A DNA stretch of 64,000 bases from Trebouxia sp. TZW2008 (Eukaryota > Chlorophyta > Trebouxiophyceae > Trebouxiales > Trebouxiaceae): contig BDIU01000177.1 of NCBI GenBank assembly GCA_002118135.1, forward strand, positions 1 through 64,000. Direction: 5' to 3'. A model generated the notes under the pieces. It was not told the DNA's origin. It was given only the letters and a program-made list of their open reading frames with translations, and did not search any database. A program made the position numbers and the translations under genes. Below are positions 1-12,015 of the stretch, piece after piece. The stretch's first letter is position 1. Each line of letters begins with the position of its first letter.

Positions 1-239
1 GAGCTACAGCTCCAGTAGTACCATGGATGCTCATTACAAGATTTGGATCACAAAATGAATCCAATCTAACAAACCAAATATTCAGCAACCAGTCAACCAG
101 TCAATTGATCGATCAAATGAATAATTTCAGGAAACCAATCCTGGGGAGCATGTTGTTATGTGACGACATAGCAGCATCTGGTGGTTGAACTCATATTACG
201 TTTATCAGCACAACCAAAAGCTCTTCAAGAGGGGGCGAA
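1..239 (+). mobile_element. 3' end of a Ty3-like retroelement (non-coding tail)
   Basis: This stretch matches, in inverted orientation, the sequence next to the LTR of the second element near 9305-9540. Shared blocks include a run around 'atgtgacgacatagcagca' (about 158-178 here; its reverse complement lies at about 9385-9405). It ends in a purine-rich tract (about 226-238) directly before the LTR, as expected for a polypurine tract. No coding sequence of the element remains inside the window; the rest would lie to the left. Confidence 0.45.
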
Positions 240-371
240 TGTAACGGATTACCGTCACTACAATTTACATTACACATGCTGATGATTACTCATCACTTCT
301 TCNNCAGTGTTATCTCAACACTCCCTATTCACGGAAGTTACTGTGTGACAAGCGCAGACTTGTTACAGGCA
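240..371 (+). mobile_element. LTR (3' LTR of a Ty3-like element)
   Basis: It starts with TGTAACGG right after a purine-rich tract, and the start pairs loosely with the following ATTACCGTCA. Blocks around 'accgtcactaca', 'actcatcac' and 'caacactccct' recur on the opposite strand at 9150-9305. The right end is inferred from where similarity fades and a CA dinucleotide occurs, so it is uncertain by tens of bases. Two unresolved bases (n) lie at 303-304. Confidence 0.45.
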
Positions 372-2906
372 CCTTGCATCTAGACCTTGATGCCAGCAAG
401 CTCAGCATTTCGCTTCAAGAAAATTGAGAGTCTGTGCTGCATAGGCCTTAGCAAAAAGTCTGGGACTTGAGGCATGACACATATCCTTGCAGAAACCTTT
501 TGCACAAAATGAATCTGCATGCTGCTATTTGACTGCGTCATGTATGCAAGTGACTGCATGTGACTCCTAAGTTCCCTCAAATTCTGTGCTCTTCTGTGTG
601 CATTACCGTTGATTCCAATGAACCTATGACTCCCTCTGAGAGAGCATCAGTATTCACTCTGCGCACACATGCCTAGCCTTCTGGCACTACATATAAGTCT
701 GGAAGAAGAAGAAAAGGGCTTTCAACCATGCTGCAGGAGGCAAATTTGAAACAATGGAGGTGGCAGAAGACAAGGCTGGGCATTGGCAAGTGGAGGAGGA
801 GTTGTTGCTGCAATCAGAGGCAGTGAGAAAATCCGCAGAACAAGCTTCACACAGGCAGTGCGATACATGGAGTTCACACAAGCTGTAGCTACAAGCTACC
901 AGACTGGGCAAGGTGTCAAGGCTGCCCTTGACACAGCTCGACTAAGCATACTTCACGTGGTTCGTCTGATGCATGTCAACCAACTTCTTCCTTTGTGTCG
1001 CTCAGTCTATGCTGGCAGAACCTGCAGCTCTTACATATGTTACATGTCACAGGGATACGTACATCTTGGCAGTCAGATGTTGCAGCTTGTGGACATAGAA
1101 TGTTTGAGCCTAAAATTCGTGGAGTTCGACAATGTCGTTCCAGGTGATGACGGTAATTGCACACTTTGCCGCACTTGCATACCATTTTGGTAGATCTCGT
1201 CCCAAGATGAAGTTGACCATCAACGAGCTGAAAAGCATCAATCTTTGATCTAATAGTGTATTAAGTCTATCACAACAGAATCGGCGTGCACATGCATGCC
1301 ATTGTCAGACACTAGTCTTTGTGTCCTATCTCAATTCGATCGGTAGCGTATGCCTGCAGTGAATATGCACATGACGTCTCATAAGCTAGCACGTGGTTCC
1401 TCACACAGGGTCCTTAAAGCAATGATGACTGAGATGATGCCTGATAAGGTCTCTATTGTGCAGTCACGGCAGTCCCTTACACATCACATGCTGTTAAGCC
1501 TTATGACACTCAGCATTTCACACAGCTTCTGCACTCTCAACCATTGTCAGCACTTTCATTCGAAGGAAGCAGGCTGTACAGCAGCGTACGCATCAAGACT
1601 TGCTAATACATGTTCACCTGCTTTTGTCAACGTTTTGAGTTTGATCTGTAGCCACAGCTGCAGCAGCTGATGACATGCTGGTCAATGCGTCTGAAGGCCC
1701 ACCTTCTCATGAGCCCATGCTCTCAAGTACATCTGTTATGTGCCAAACAACACACTGTGCAGCGCTTTCTGCTGCTTTGACCAGACAGTGTATTGACATA
1801 GCAGGCTGGTGCCTATACAAACTTGCAGCTACTGAGGGCGCAGTTGCACAAGCCAACTATGCCTGCAGTCAGAAAAGTATAGTCTAAGAGGCCAGCTTGA
1901 CTGATACAAGATTCACACTGAGCATGCTTGTCCCTTTGACCGACAATTGTGCCACAGGCAACTCTGGAACAGTGAAAACGAGTCAAGGCTTTCATCACAG
2001 AATCCAGGCAGCAAACATTAGATACACAGCAACATCTGCTTAGTTGAATCTACCAAAGCTGTTTTGTGTTGATGACGACATCTAGATAGTTGTAACTGTT
2101 GCCAGTAATTGAATGACAGAATTAGTTTAACCAGATGACGCTGGCAAGATGGGCGTATCCGCCCACTCACCTTGCTTTGCACAAACAGGAAGTATTGCAC
2201 CTTCTGTGCTAGGTCCTGTCTTGCTCGCCTCTGCAATGCAAAACATTTGACACTCAGAGTGCATACCAATGGCATCATATGGCTGTTGACGACAAAGCTT
2301 GAAATTTTGCCTGCCAGACATCGTCTTCAACAACAGGAGAAGCGCGATATATGCGATGGGTCATACTGATGCCTTGAATCATATGGAAACATTGCTCACC
2401 ACTTGATGCCAACAGCATCACATTGAAATGCTCACTGTAGTCTGCACATGCAATCTGTTTGACATCAATTTGACAGTAACATTGTTAGGGGATTGCATGT
2501 GGTCTCTTGGCTGTGTACCTTGCAAATTACAAAAGCCACTGTACTATCATATTGCTGCTTGTGCTCACTTGACTAGCAGCATCAACACGTGAGGCACATG
2601 ACTGGAAGCTAGCTTGAGTCACTGAGGGACTTGCACATACACAGCCACTGACTGTCAGCAACAAAATGGAACATGTTGCACTACTGACACAGCAGCAGAC
2701 AATCTGCTGTTGAACAAACTGCTTGTCTTGACCTACTGCATCTTGCCAGGCACTTGGGCCTGCATGAATGCAGCTGATTCAGTGTGTGTGTGCTTCGGGC
2801 CCTCATCTGATGTTGGAAATCATGCAATGAAAGCGATATTGATGAGGACAGCAAGGACACTGAACATGGCACACGATGATGGTGATGATGATGGGCACCT
2901 CAGGGA
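372..2906. other. Intergenic stretch without a supported gene
   Basis: Several open frames of 60-136 codons exist on both strands, but none shows a recognisable domain, a consistent splice pattern or codon bias distinguishing it from the others. The region is TG/CA-rich and CpG-poor like the introns of the window. It contains the 3' flank of the nuclease-kinase gene that ends at 2907. Confidence 0.4.
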
Positions 2907-5900
2907 TCATAAACTGTCTGCAGGTCTCTCAATCCTTTTTAGCCTTAGCAACTCCTCCAGTTGGTTCATCTCTTCTTGCTGCTCATGCATGCTGCCACAG
3001 CGGCTGGCTTCAAAATCCAGCAGCCAAACTGCAGTTTGATCAGGGGCAAGCACAAAGTTGTGCAAAGCCACATCCCCATGCACAAGCCCTAGTGTGTGCA
3101 TTGCCGCAAGGCATTGCAGCATTGACAGCCCCAAGTGTGGGTTCAATTGAAGCTGCTCATGGCTTGGAACCGGCCCGCCTGCTGATGTAGCAATGAAGGC
3201 CATCAAACCGCGATGGACAACACCTTGAGTGAGGAATCGAGGTATGTGGCACCCCTGAAGCAGCAATGATATGCTGATTGAGAAGCTACTTCTGATGTTG
3301 CACTCAATTTTGCACAATGAGACTTGAAAGTGGCTGCAACCCAAGCCATGAAGCCTGCAGCTGACACTCCTTTTGGGAGACAGTATACTGTAGTCAAAAG
3401 ATATACATTTGTGTGATAATGACAGGGCTTTGATTCACATGGCAAGCTGATACAAACTGCTCAGTTGCCCTTTCATGCAAACTATGTGACACCATATACA
3501 ATGTGCACATGCAAATTTGCACAACATGTAAATCATGCACTGCATTACAACATGGCACTGATATAGACTGTCACACCAACACAGCTTTGCACTTGAAGCA
3601 ATCATGTAACATGACATACCACAACCATGCACAATACTGATCATGCGCTGATGCACTTTGGCTGTGGAATTGCAGATGTCACGGCTAGTTGTGCCAACAC
3701 CAGTCACTGAAGCCACCAGGACAATGCAGTACTGAGCACACCAAAATTGTAGTTTTGGAATTTGATTAACTGCTGCACAGGCTTGGCAGTCCATGAAATG
3801 AATACACATACTTGATGTGAAAATGTTTCTGTTCTTGCGTACATGCTTGCAACTAGACCGGGTGCATGTGTCGAGCAAGTTCTGCAAGACTTAGAGGACT
3901 GTCTGTAAAGAGGAGTGTCATGTATACAATCAATTGATGACCTAGGGCAGCATGTATGATTGCGGTATGGACAAACACCTCTTCTACCTCCAATTCTGTG
4001 TACTGCAGCAAGTTCTTGAACTTGTCCAGCAGCACCATGCGATCATGCAGTGCATTGACAGCTAGGCTGAGTGTGCACATAAAATTGGCTTGCTGGTGCA
4101 CATGCTTGCAGCTACAGGCCACAAATGCATGTGGGAAGAGCAAGACTGGGATCAGGTTGACTAGAAGCAAAAGCAACTTGCTGTAAACTATTTGGAGCAA
4201 TATCGCATACATGCTTGCAACTTCACGGCCAGGGTGCATATGTGCAGAGTAGCTGTGAAACCAAAATGATGAAAACTAACCTCAGCTGGCTGTAAGTGAA
4301 CGCAAGCTTCCTTACATACTGCTTGCAAGCAGGATAGCAGGATGAGTCGTCATTTGCCCTGAAGGTGTGCTGCTTAAAGGCACAGATGCATGTGTGAAGA
4401 GCAGCAGTGACACTTGACTGACCTGGAGCGAACTCAGTTGGGCGTAGGTCGCTGCCTCTGTGCGCATGCGGTCAACAGGATCCAAGCTGTCACCCAGATC
4501 CCACAGCTTGAACATAGCTGGCTGACTTTCCCAAATTCCTTGCTTTACCTGAACAGCATGGCTCAGCTCTTCTGTTTTATGGGTAACGTGTAGTAAGTCA
4601 TGTGCAGCAAACGATGTGCAACAAGTAATGTGCTGTGAGTAAAGACAGATTGCGCTCTTCAACACAGGAAGCATTGCTGGATAATCAGGTGCATCAAGGG
4701 CATATGCATTGCAGCTTGCCTATCACTCAGCAAAGCTTCTACTAACATCATGTGCAAGCAAGCAGGGACCGATTTGGTCTCGTACAAATGTACTGGCAGA
4801 CCAACATGCCTCACCATGCAAGATCTTCCAATCTTTATGCTGCTGAGTTCCAGCTGTGGACGTGCTACAAGGGACAATTTCTCAAGGTACGCTCGACGCT
4901 GTCGATGACAGGCGGTCTTGTTGCTGATGCGCCGACCAATTGACTTTGAAGAACCCACTGCAACATACTTTGCAACCTGAGCTCCTGTCTGAGCTGCCAG
5001 ACCATTCGCATCTGTTGTGCCTTCTGATTCAATGGCAGCATCATCATGCTCTGTGTGGCCCAATCCTGAGTCAGCATCACCCCATTCGCTCTGATCACTG
5101 TCGTCATCACCATTGTTTTCGCTAGATAACCGCTTTCTTTTGTGAGTGTCTGTGACCCACTTCAGCTCCGCCGCTGTCGTGGGTCTAAGGCGGGGGTCCA
5201 AATGTGGTGCATCTTGGGCCAGACGTAGAAGGTACAGGTACATCATTCTAACAGATGGTGATTGGCATGTCTGGGAGTCAAAGGTCTCAGAGAAGTCTGC
5301 ATTTCTATTTGCAGCGTCACTGGGTCGTCTGATGAATGTATGATGACGCTTGCTAGACAGTATACCATACATTGCTCCCTCCTCTACCTGCAAACCAGCA
5401 AAAGCAAACAGGTGAGCTTGATTCAGGGCAATGCACACATGCAGAGAAGTACGCGTCACCTTGCGTGCTTCCCTGCATAGACAATACTCCGTGCAATGGG
5501 CGGTACCAGGCACCAGGTGCAGCACTACACATATTGCTTGGTAAGCCATCAGTAAGACTGTATGGTCTTTGCTGCATACAATAAGACTCTGACAGACCAA
5601 AACTTTTGCTGCTGTTTCATGTTTTGATGGCACCACATCCAAATGCAGACACCATTTAATGTCAACGCCATGCAATTTGATGTGAGGCCATGCAAGAGGG
5701 CATGGTGCTTTTGCAAGCACGATATAAGATTGAGTGCATCACCATGTAGTACAATATCTGGGCTGCTGGCCGTGCAATATCCTTCCTGCTATGCCTGTCT
5801 TGCAAGAGGTCAGCAAAATGCTGCCCTCTATGCCCCTCTGCCCATGGACCCTTCACCTCATGTGGGATATGTGTACGCTGCGTGCCAGGGTGGATTGCAC

Positions 5901-8226
5901 GAAGGTCAACTCCTGTTTGACCTGCTTCCCCTGAATAGTGACAACAACAGGTACAGACAGTTTCACACAGCAAGCTGCAAATGTGCATGATGCCACATGC
6001 AACAGATGCATGTAATGCTTGCGGTACAACACTCAATATGCACATCACAACAATGCGAGCAAATGCCTGAGCAGGCAATGCAAAGAAACGCAACAGTCTC
6101 AGACCCCCACAATTGCCCAACTACAACTTGCCCAGTCAAAGCTTACATCAAAGCAGGCTCCCAATATATTAGCTAGCAATAGTTGCGGCGCCAATCTGCC
6201 TACCATGATTTTTGCCATACTCCAGGACATAATTCAAATGGCTGGCAGCCTCATTCACCGGCAAGTACAGAGCAAAGGAGAGCGCAATGTATATGCTCTC
6301 CTCATGATCAACACGATTGCTGGCCTTGGACAGAGGCTGATCAGTTGAAAATGCTTTTGCTGTCACAGCGCTGAGCCTATCTTGCACCTGCTCCTTCTCC
6401 ATCCAAGCGTTCACTTCAGCTGCAGAATACTTGACACAATCTGAGCCCACCATCTTCAGCAAGCCAGCCAAAGGCCATATTTGTCAGATAGACAATGCTT
6501 GACATGTATGCTGCTTGTTGTCAAGCCAATTCAACACGCAGCTACACCAAGATCCATTGCAAAGGACGCATAGCTAGTTCAAAAGTCAAATGAGTCAAGT
6601 ACACAAGCTGGCATGAATGGCAAGATGTGTGTTTTGGGCATGTGTAGGCACAAGCAGCTTCAGATGTTCAGCAGCAGGCAGCATTCAAAGAGGGATTGCA
6701 AGCAATAAATCTGCTTGTGTACCACAAGCACATGGTGTGGTACTTGACTGTATTCTGAGAGCAACTGCATGAAGACGTGTCCGCCCAAACTTGATAAGCA
6801 GGATGCGAGTGATTGTCCGTCTGGGTTCTGAATGATGCACTGCTTGAGAGCAGATTGATCACCTGCTATATCCCATCTGCCAACGAGGTCAGCGGTACGA
6901 CCTCCAGCAATGGGCATGGTCTGAGACGGTCGATGCTTGGAAAACACCTCATCCTGAAAGGTCTTGTTCATGACGTCCCATACAGTCTCTACAGCGCAGA
7001 CGGCAAAGCCATGAAAGTTCCATGAGTGATGCATTGGGCGTCATGATCTTGTGGTGAGCAAGATACAGATGTTTGCTGTCAGAAACTGCTGAGGGTTATA
7101 AGATACAATCCCAGCACAGACAATCACATTCAGAGCAAGCACTGTGATTAAGGCATATTTGCAGGAAAAGCTGACAGTGAGGTCACTTGGATGTCTGAGT
7201 CAAAGATAAGCGAGGTCAGCTTGCCACAAGCGCCCCTCACATGCACAGCGAGTGTGGTGGCGACGTGCGTGTGCAGTGTGTGCTGTGGAAACCCCTCCTT
7301 GGAAGAACTCTCCAACCAGTGATTCCAGTTCAGCATCATGCAATTGAAGCAGTAGCTGTAGGCGCTTTGCCTCTGCGCTATCATCAACGACTCAAGACAA
7401 ACTTATTTTCAGATCTGTTTGCAGGCCAAGGCCTGTTACTGCTGTATTCAAGGGTTGCCGTGAGGCAGCTGACTGCTGGAGATGTCTATCTGCAACAGAT
7501 GCCCCAAGACGTGAAAAAGGTTTGCAACGCCACCAGTCATGGTCTGCTGTATATATGCCGACGTCCTTTTGGGCCCATGGTGCAAGCAAGCAGTGCAAGC
7601 AAACATGTCCATGTGATGCAGTTGTGTTGACACATAATTGGATGAGGCTGCTTACAAAACGCGTGCCAGCATAGGTTTGCAGCATGCTTGCAGCTGAGGT
7701 AAATGCAATAAGTGCTTAGCAGGGCTTAGGTTTAAACCTATACATGCTTGGAATACCTTTACTCTCAGCCAGGAGGATGTGTTGAGCAATGCTGTAGCAC
7801 CCTCGAATTGGGATGTTGCCGAAACAGAAGTGCAATTTGAATGATTAGGTGTAGAGTAGCGACAGGCAGGTCTGAGTGAGACCACGCCCATGAAACTCAT
7901 GAGTCTCACTGGGGAACAAAGAACAAGTGTCTTATGTGAAGCTCACCAGAAGACAGGGCTGTGATCGCGGCCTGGACTCGGTCCAAGTCCTTATTCAGCT
8001 CGCGCAATATAAGGTCTCGAGCACCTTTGTCTCTCTTCAGTTCCGCACCCTTCTGTGCCTTCAAGCCTTTTAGCTCTTCCTCCAGCTCAGCCAGCTTACT
8101 GCCAGAAGCACTGCTGGAGGCCAACCTGACAACGAATAGACACGCTTCAATGGCAGACAAGCGTAACGCCGAGACAGCTTCCAGGATTTCGTACCTCAGA
8201 GCAGCGCAATCGGACAGGTCGACCAA
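2907..8226 (-). CDS. PD-(D/E)XK nuclease-like + protein-kinase-like fusion protein (multi-exon, model approximate)
   Basis: Exon 1 (8226-7947) encodes a charged coiled-coil-prone N-terminus and ends in a good GT donor. Supported pieces follow at about 7489-7300 (leucine-rich helical segment), 7010-6740 (GGRTADLVGRW), 6471-6170, 5930-5764 (HEVKGPW, then QILYYM), 5391-4740, 4560-4425 and 3178-2907. The E-x-K in HEVKGPW with the upstream Asp motif fits a PD-(D/E)XK fold. The join QILYYM to VEEGAMYGILSS across 5764/5391 is in phase and resembles the end of that domain in Crinkler-like fusions. The C-terminal part has kinase marks: AMFKLW (ATP-binding Lys), LVHGDVALHN (HxDxxxxN catalytic loop) and LLDFEAS (DFE for DFG). 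An in-frame TGA at 7392-7394 lies between two segments that otherwise share one frame; it may be a short unseen intron or a nonsense lesion. Intron limits between 4425 and 3178 are not resolved. Function beyond the fold is unknown. Confidence 0.5.
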
Positions 8227-8480
8227 GATCTATCAGGCGCAACCGCCACTTCAGGCCAAAGTGGAGCTGCAGGTGTGTCGGAAACTGAGCACTGTGTGTT
8301 TACAGTACTGTACGTGCAAGAGTAATGTACGTGCAAGAGTGCAACGATAGTTCAGCCAGCTATGCGCGACGATCTCGGCAATTTGCTTAGTCGTTAATTT
8401 GACCAAAACCTGACAATTGTGCATGACCTAGAAGACCGCCTGACAAATAGCTTGACCTCCAACCCAATTTATGGAGGTCT

Positions 8481-8603
8481 CTATTGCTTGTCCGCCCCAA
8501 TGAGTTCTTCAGCGTCGGACTTCTTCTTCTGCACCTTGAATTCTCTGAATTGTCGCAATGCTAGTTGGAGACGCAGCTTGAGGTTCTCGTAAGCGGTGCT
8601 CAT
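8481..8603 (-). CDS. Small ORF, 40 aa; probable 3' exon of a small membrane-protein gene
   Basis: The ORF begins MSTAYENLK, is helical and strongly charged, and ends ELIGADKQ before TAG. The TAYENLK...LA.RQ segment recurs at 14160-14205, fused there to a hydrophobic N-terminus. The first 21 bases of the two copies differ at one position. The start codon may be fortuitous if this is an internal or last exon. No family is recognised. The gap from its stop to the start of the nuclease-kinase gene (8226, same strand) is about 250 bp. Confidence 0.35.
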   Translation of the reverse strand: MSTAYENLKLRLQLALRQFREFKVQKKKSDAEELIGADKQ

Positions 8604-9149
8604 GATCAGCCGTTAGGGGGCGTCCACACCTGTTGAGAGTCTTCGTGTTGAAAGGCCCAAATGAGAGGCAAAACATGTAAGCTAATTATTATGAGGAAGG
8701 CCTCTACATTAATGTAATATTACGATGCACATTTATTTGTGCCATTCAACGGCTGACTGCAGCAGGTCCAAGCAAAGTGATATGCACGACATCAAGAGAT
8801 ATACAAGTCAGCCAAAGTGGTACCGGTACAGCAACACCTTGCAGCCAATGTATAAGTACTCACCAGGCTGCTCAAAAATTTGCTTGACTGCTGTGCGTTC
8901 AAGAGCATTGAATGTTGTTGGCAGATTCTCTTACAAAGCTTCCTTGAACATGTCATCACAGTCAGCATCCAAGTTGGCTTCAAACTCATCCATTTGCAAG
9001 TGCCTTTTCACAGCAGCCTTGCTGCCAGCAGTAATATGCTCTTTGCAATCAATGAGTTGTGCTGCCATAATCATTGTCACCTGCAAAGCAGAATAGGCTG
9101 CCCAAACAAGTATGTACAACTCCTGGCTGATGCAGGACACAAGCGCTTG
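8604..9149. other. Intergenic, no gene seen
   Basis: There are only short open frames without recognisable content. The segment separates the small ORF at 8481-8603 from the LTR of the Ty3 element. Confidence 0.4.
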
Positions 9150-9305
9150 TAGCGTAGTAAATCCCAGAGGAAGGGAGTGTTGAAACAACACTGGTGGTTG
9201 GTGATCAGCAGATACGATCCTGGAGTGATGAGTAATGAAGAAGAGTGATGTCAGCTTGTATCATGGAAGAATTATCAGAAAATGTAGTGACGGTATTCTG
9301 TCACA
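9150..9305 (-). mobile_element. 3' LTR of the minus-strand Ty3 element
   Basis: Read on the minus strand it starts TGTGACAG at 9305, after GGCGAA, and shares the blocks 'accgtcactaca', 'actcatcac' and 'caacactccct' with the LTR at 240-371. The far end is approximate. It lies about 400 bp downstream of the integrase stop codon (9709), the expected place for a 3' LTR. No matching 5' LTR was found above 14207. Confidence 0.45.
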
Positions 9306-9708
9306 TTCGCCACGTCTGAAGAGCGTTTGTGTACCGAAATCTGCTGTTGACTGTGTGAATGGCAAAAACGACCACCAGGTGCTGATATGTCGTCACATAG
9401 CAGCAACCTTTTTGAGATTCGTTTGAGTTCATTGTCTGAATGAAAGATCGATCGATTGATGTAATGATTGAGTTTGTCCCATGGGTAGTCATTTGCATTT
9501 GATCTGAGAACGAGAGCAACTCATGCATGAGAAGCTCTGGCTCATTGATGTGGCTAAGTCACCAAGAGCAGTGCACTGGCGCTGTGCAGTACTGACAAAG
9601 CAATACAGCTTGGTCTTAGAACATTTGACACCTGTGTGTGCAGCAAAGGTGTGTGCACAGAAAAGGGTTTTTCAGTTACCCTGATGTTCCTAGGCGAATT
9701 GACTGAGA

Positions 9709-10986
9709 CTATGCTTTCAGCTTCTTGCTGACAGGTCTGAGTGATCCACGACCTCGACCTTTGCCTCGGCCTCGACTTGTACGGCCTCGACCTCGGCCTG
9801 TAGTGGCAGGCAGTCCACTGATGTCACTAGGAGCCAACCCAGTGTCAGTGTCCCGAGCAGCTTGCACAGTAGCTACTTCTTCCCAGTATTCGTCCAGCGC
9901 CTCCTCAGCATGCTGCTGAAGAGCTTTCTCTGGCTCCCAGCTATTGTATGCTGGACTATAGCCCTTCCAGGAGACCAGATACTTCATCCTGGAGTCACCC
10001 CTGTTCTTGCCAGGTGAGTGCTGCAGAATTGTTTGCAACTCAAACTCTTCCTCGCCTTCAACCATTATCATGGGAGGCTTGCCAGCGCTGACCCCATTGT
10101 CATGTACAGGGCGCAGCAGACTGACATGGAATGTGGCGTGAATGTGATAATGTGCTGGGATTTCCAGTGCATAGTTGACTGGAGGGATCTTTGCTAAGAC
10201 TGAAAATGGACCAAGCCAAAGCGGTAAGAACTTACGGACACCCACTGCTTTGAGTGTGATGTGTCTGCTGTCAAGCCATACCAGATCATCAATCTGAAAT
10301 TCTCTTTCAGTGCGGTGCTGGTCAGCATATTTCTTCTGACGCTGTTGGGCAGCTTGCAGACATTTCTTTGCTTTGACTAAGGCTTTTTGTATGTTGCCAA
10401 TGTAGTCAGCAGCAGAGGGGTCTTTGCTGGGCTTGGTAGCCAGATTGCAGTCTGTGGGCAATCTCGGATGTTTGCCAAAGTTCAGGTAGAAAGGCGTGTC
10501 GCCAACGCTTTCCTGATGGGCATGATTGATGGCAAACTCAGCCATGGGCAGCATTTCATCCCAGTTATCCGGCTGAGGACTGACGTAACGACGCAACATG
10601 TCTTCTGTGTTCATGCGTTCAGTCTGTCCATCAGACTGTGGGTGATAGGCACTTGTCTTGCAATGCACAGTGCCTGCAAGCTCACAGATAGCACCAATTA
10701 ATTTGTTGGTGAACTCTGGACCCCTATCTGTGGGCAGCGCAAAGGCAAACCATGCAGTTTCCACACCATGTCTACAAAGAGTTTAGCCATGTCTTTGGCA
10801 GTGGATTCATTTATGCAAGGAGCAAAGTGTACCATTTTGGTGAGCTTGTCAACCACAACTAGAACAGCCGTGTGACCTTTCTTTGTTTTTGGCAGGCTAA
10901 CTATGCGATCAGCAGTGACATGGTCTCATGATCCTCCTGGTGTTGGGATAGGCACAAGCTTTCCAGCTGGCGCTTGTGTCAGAGCC
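9709..10986 (-). pseudogene. Ty3 integrase with C-terminal chromodomain and RG-rich tail (broken)
   Basis: The long open part (9709-10764) contains DRGPEF, the YHPQSDGQTERMN motif of the integrase core, the GPF...INYAL-like GPY/F module, and then a chromodomain (YLVSWKGY...SWEP, about 9900-10000). It ends in arginine-glycine repeats and a lysine-rich end (9712-9800). The upstream part (10765-10986), with CKTCQQNKA and the KLTKMVHFAP segment, is in other frames and is interrupted by a TGA near 10928 where Trp is expected. Chromodomains of this kind are thought to steer integration to marked chromatin. Confidence 0.85.
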
Positions 10987-11985
10987 TTATTCTGCTGGCA
11001 TGTCTTGCAGCCTTTTACATACTGTTTGATGTCCACTGACATCCCTGGCCACCAGTGCATGCCCATTGTGGTAGGTTCTCTGAAACCCTACGTGGCCTGA
11101 GTACTGAGCGTCGTGCAGCTCTTGCAGGATGGCTTGCTTTAGCTCATGCACCTCAGGCACAACTAATGCATCCCCACGATAGTACAAGCCTCTATGCACA
11201 TCTAGCCATGCTGTGTTACTGCCTTTTGCAAACCACAGGTCTGTTGCATAACCCTGAATGATCTGACTAAGCAGATCATGATCCGCTTGGGCAGCTGCAG
11301 CATTTTCAACTTCAGCGTCATTGTCAGCTTCAGCGTCAGCCTGAATGTCAGCATGAGCATGCTTGTTGCCAGCTTTTGCACTGCGTCTGACAGCAGCAAG
11401 CTCTGGTGTAGCATGACTAGCAGTGGCAGCCAAAGTGCTTGACTGTGCCATGACTGCTGCCAACACTATCGTAGCAACATGAGAGGGGTGTCTACTGATT
11501 GGATCAGCTACGTTGATTCTGCCTGGTCTGTATTCCCAGGTGAACTGGAAGCGTGACAGCCTCTCAGCCCATCGGGTTTGCCGTGGCGAGAGCAGAGTTT
11601 TGGTGGCAAAGAAGGTGTTTGGACTGTGGTCAGTCACCACTGTGAATTCTGATCCATCCAGGTAACACCTCCACAACTCCAAAGCATGTATGACAGCCAG
11701 GAGTTTTTGCTCACCTACACTGAACTTCTGCTCTGCTGGGCTCAAGCGCTTGCCGTCAAAGGCTATGGGACAACCGTCCTGCATGAGGACAGCGCCACAA
11801 CCCACTCCACTGGCATCACAGATGACCTCAAAGGGTCTGTCCAGATCGGGTAAGGCCAGCATTGGGGCCTCACAGAGCGCTTTCTTGAGACCTACAAAGG
11901 CAGCATGGCACTCAGCAGTCCAGACAAAGCTTTCAGTCTGCTTTAAAAGCAACTGCAAGGGCGCTATTAGGTTTGCCCAGCCCAT
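10987..11985 (-). pseudogene. Ty3 RNase H and start of integrase (broken)
   Basis: The N-terminal part carries the RT thumb/connection (ANLIAPLQLLL), followed by RNase H motifs (VICDASGVGCGAVL, FTVVTDHSPN, ADPISRHP). A low-complexity Ala/Asp/Glu-rich spacer and the integrase N-terminal region (LHDAQYSGHVGFQRT) follow. A frameshift near 11080 ends the frame. It continues the RT ORF in the same frame across the TAG at 12016-12018. Confidence 0.85.
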
Positions 11986-12015
11986 GATGAACTTCCTGAA
12001 GTAGTTTGCTAGATC

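Noticed and set aside
3840..4415. Four related 'tgcttgcaa...gtgcatgtg' segments as exons of the kinase-like domain
   Set aside because: They resemble each other (near 3841, 4101, 4209 and 4317), probably another decayed array, but I could not identify the parent exon or a consistent frame.
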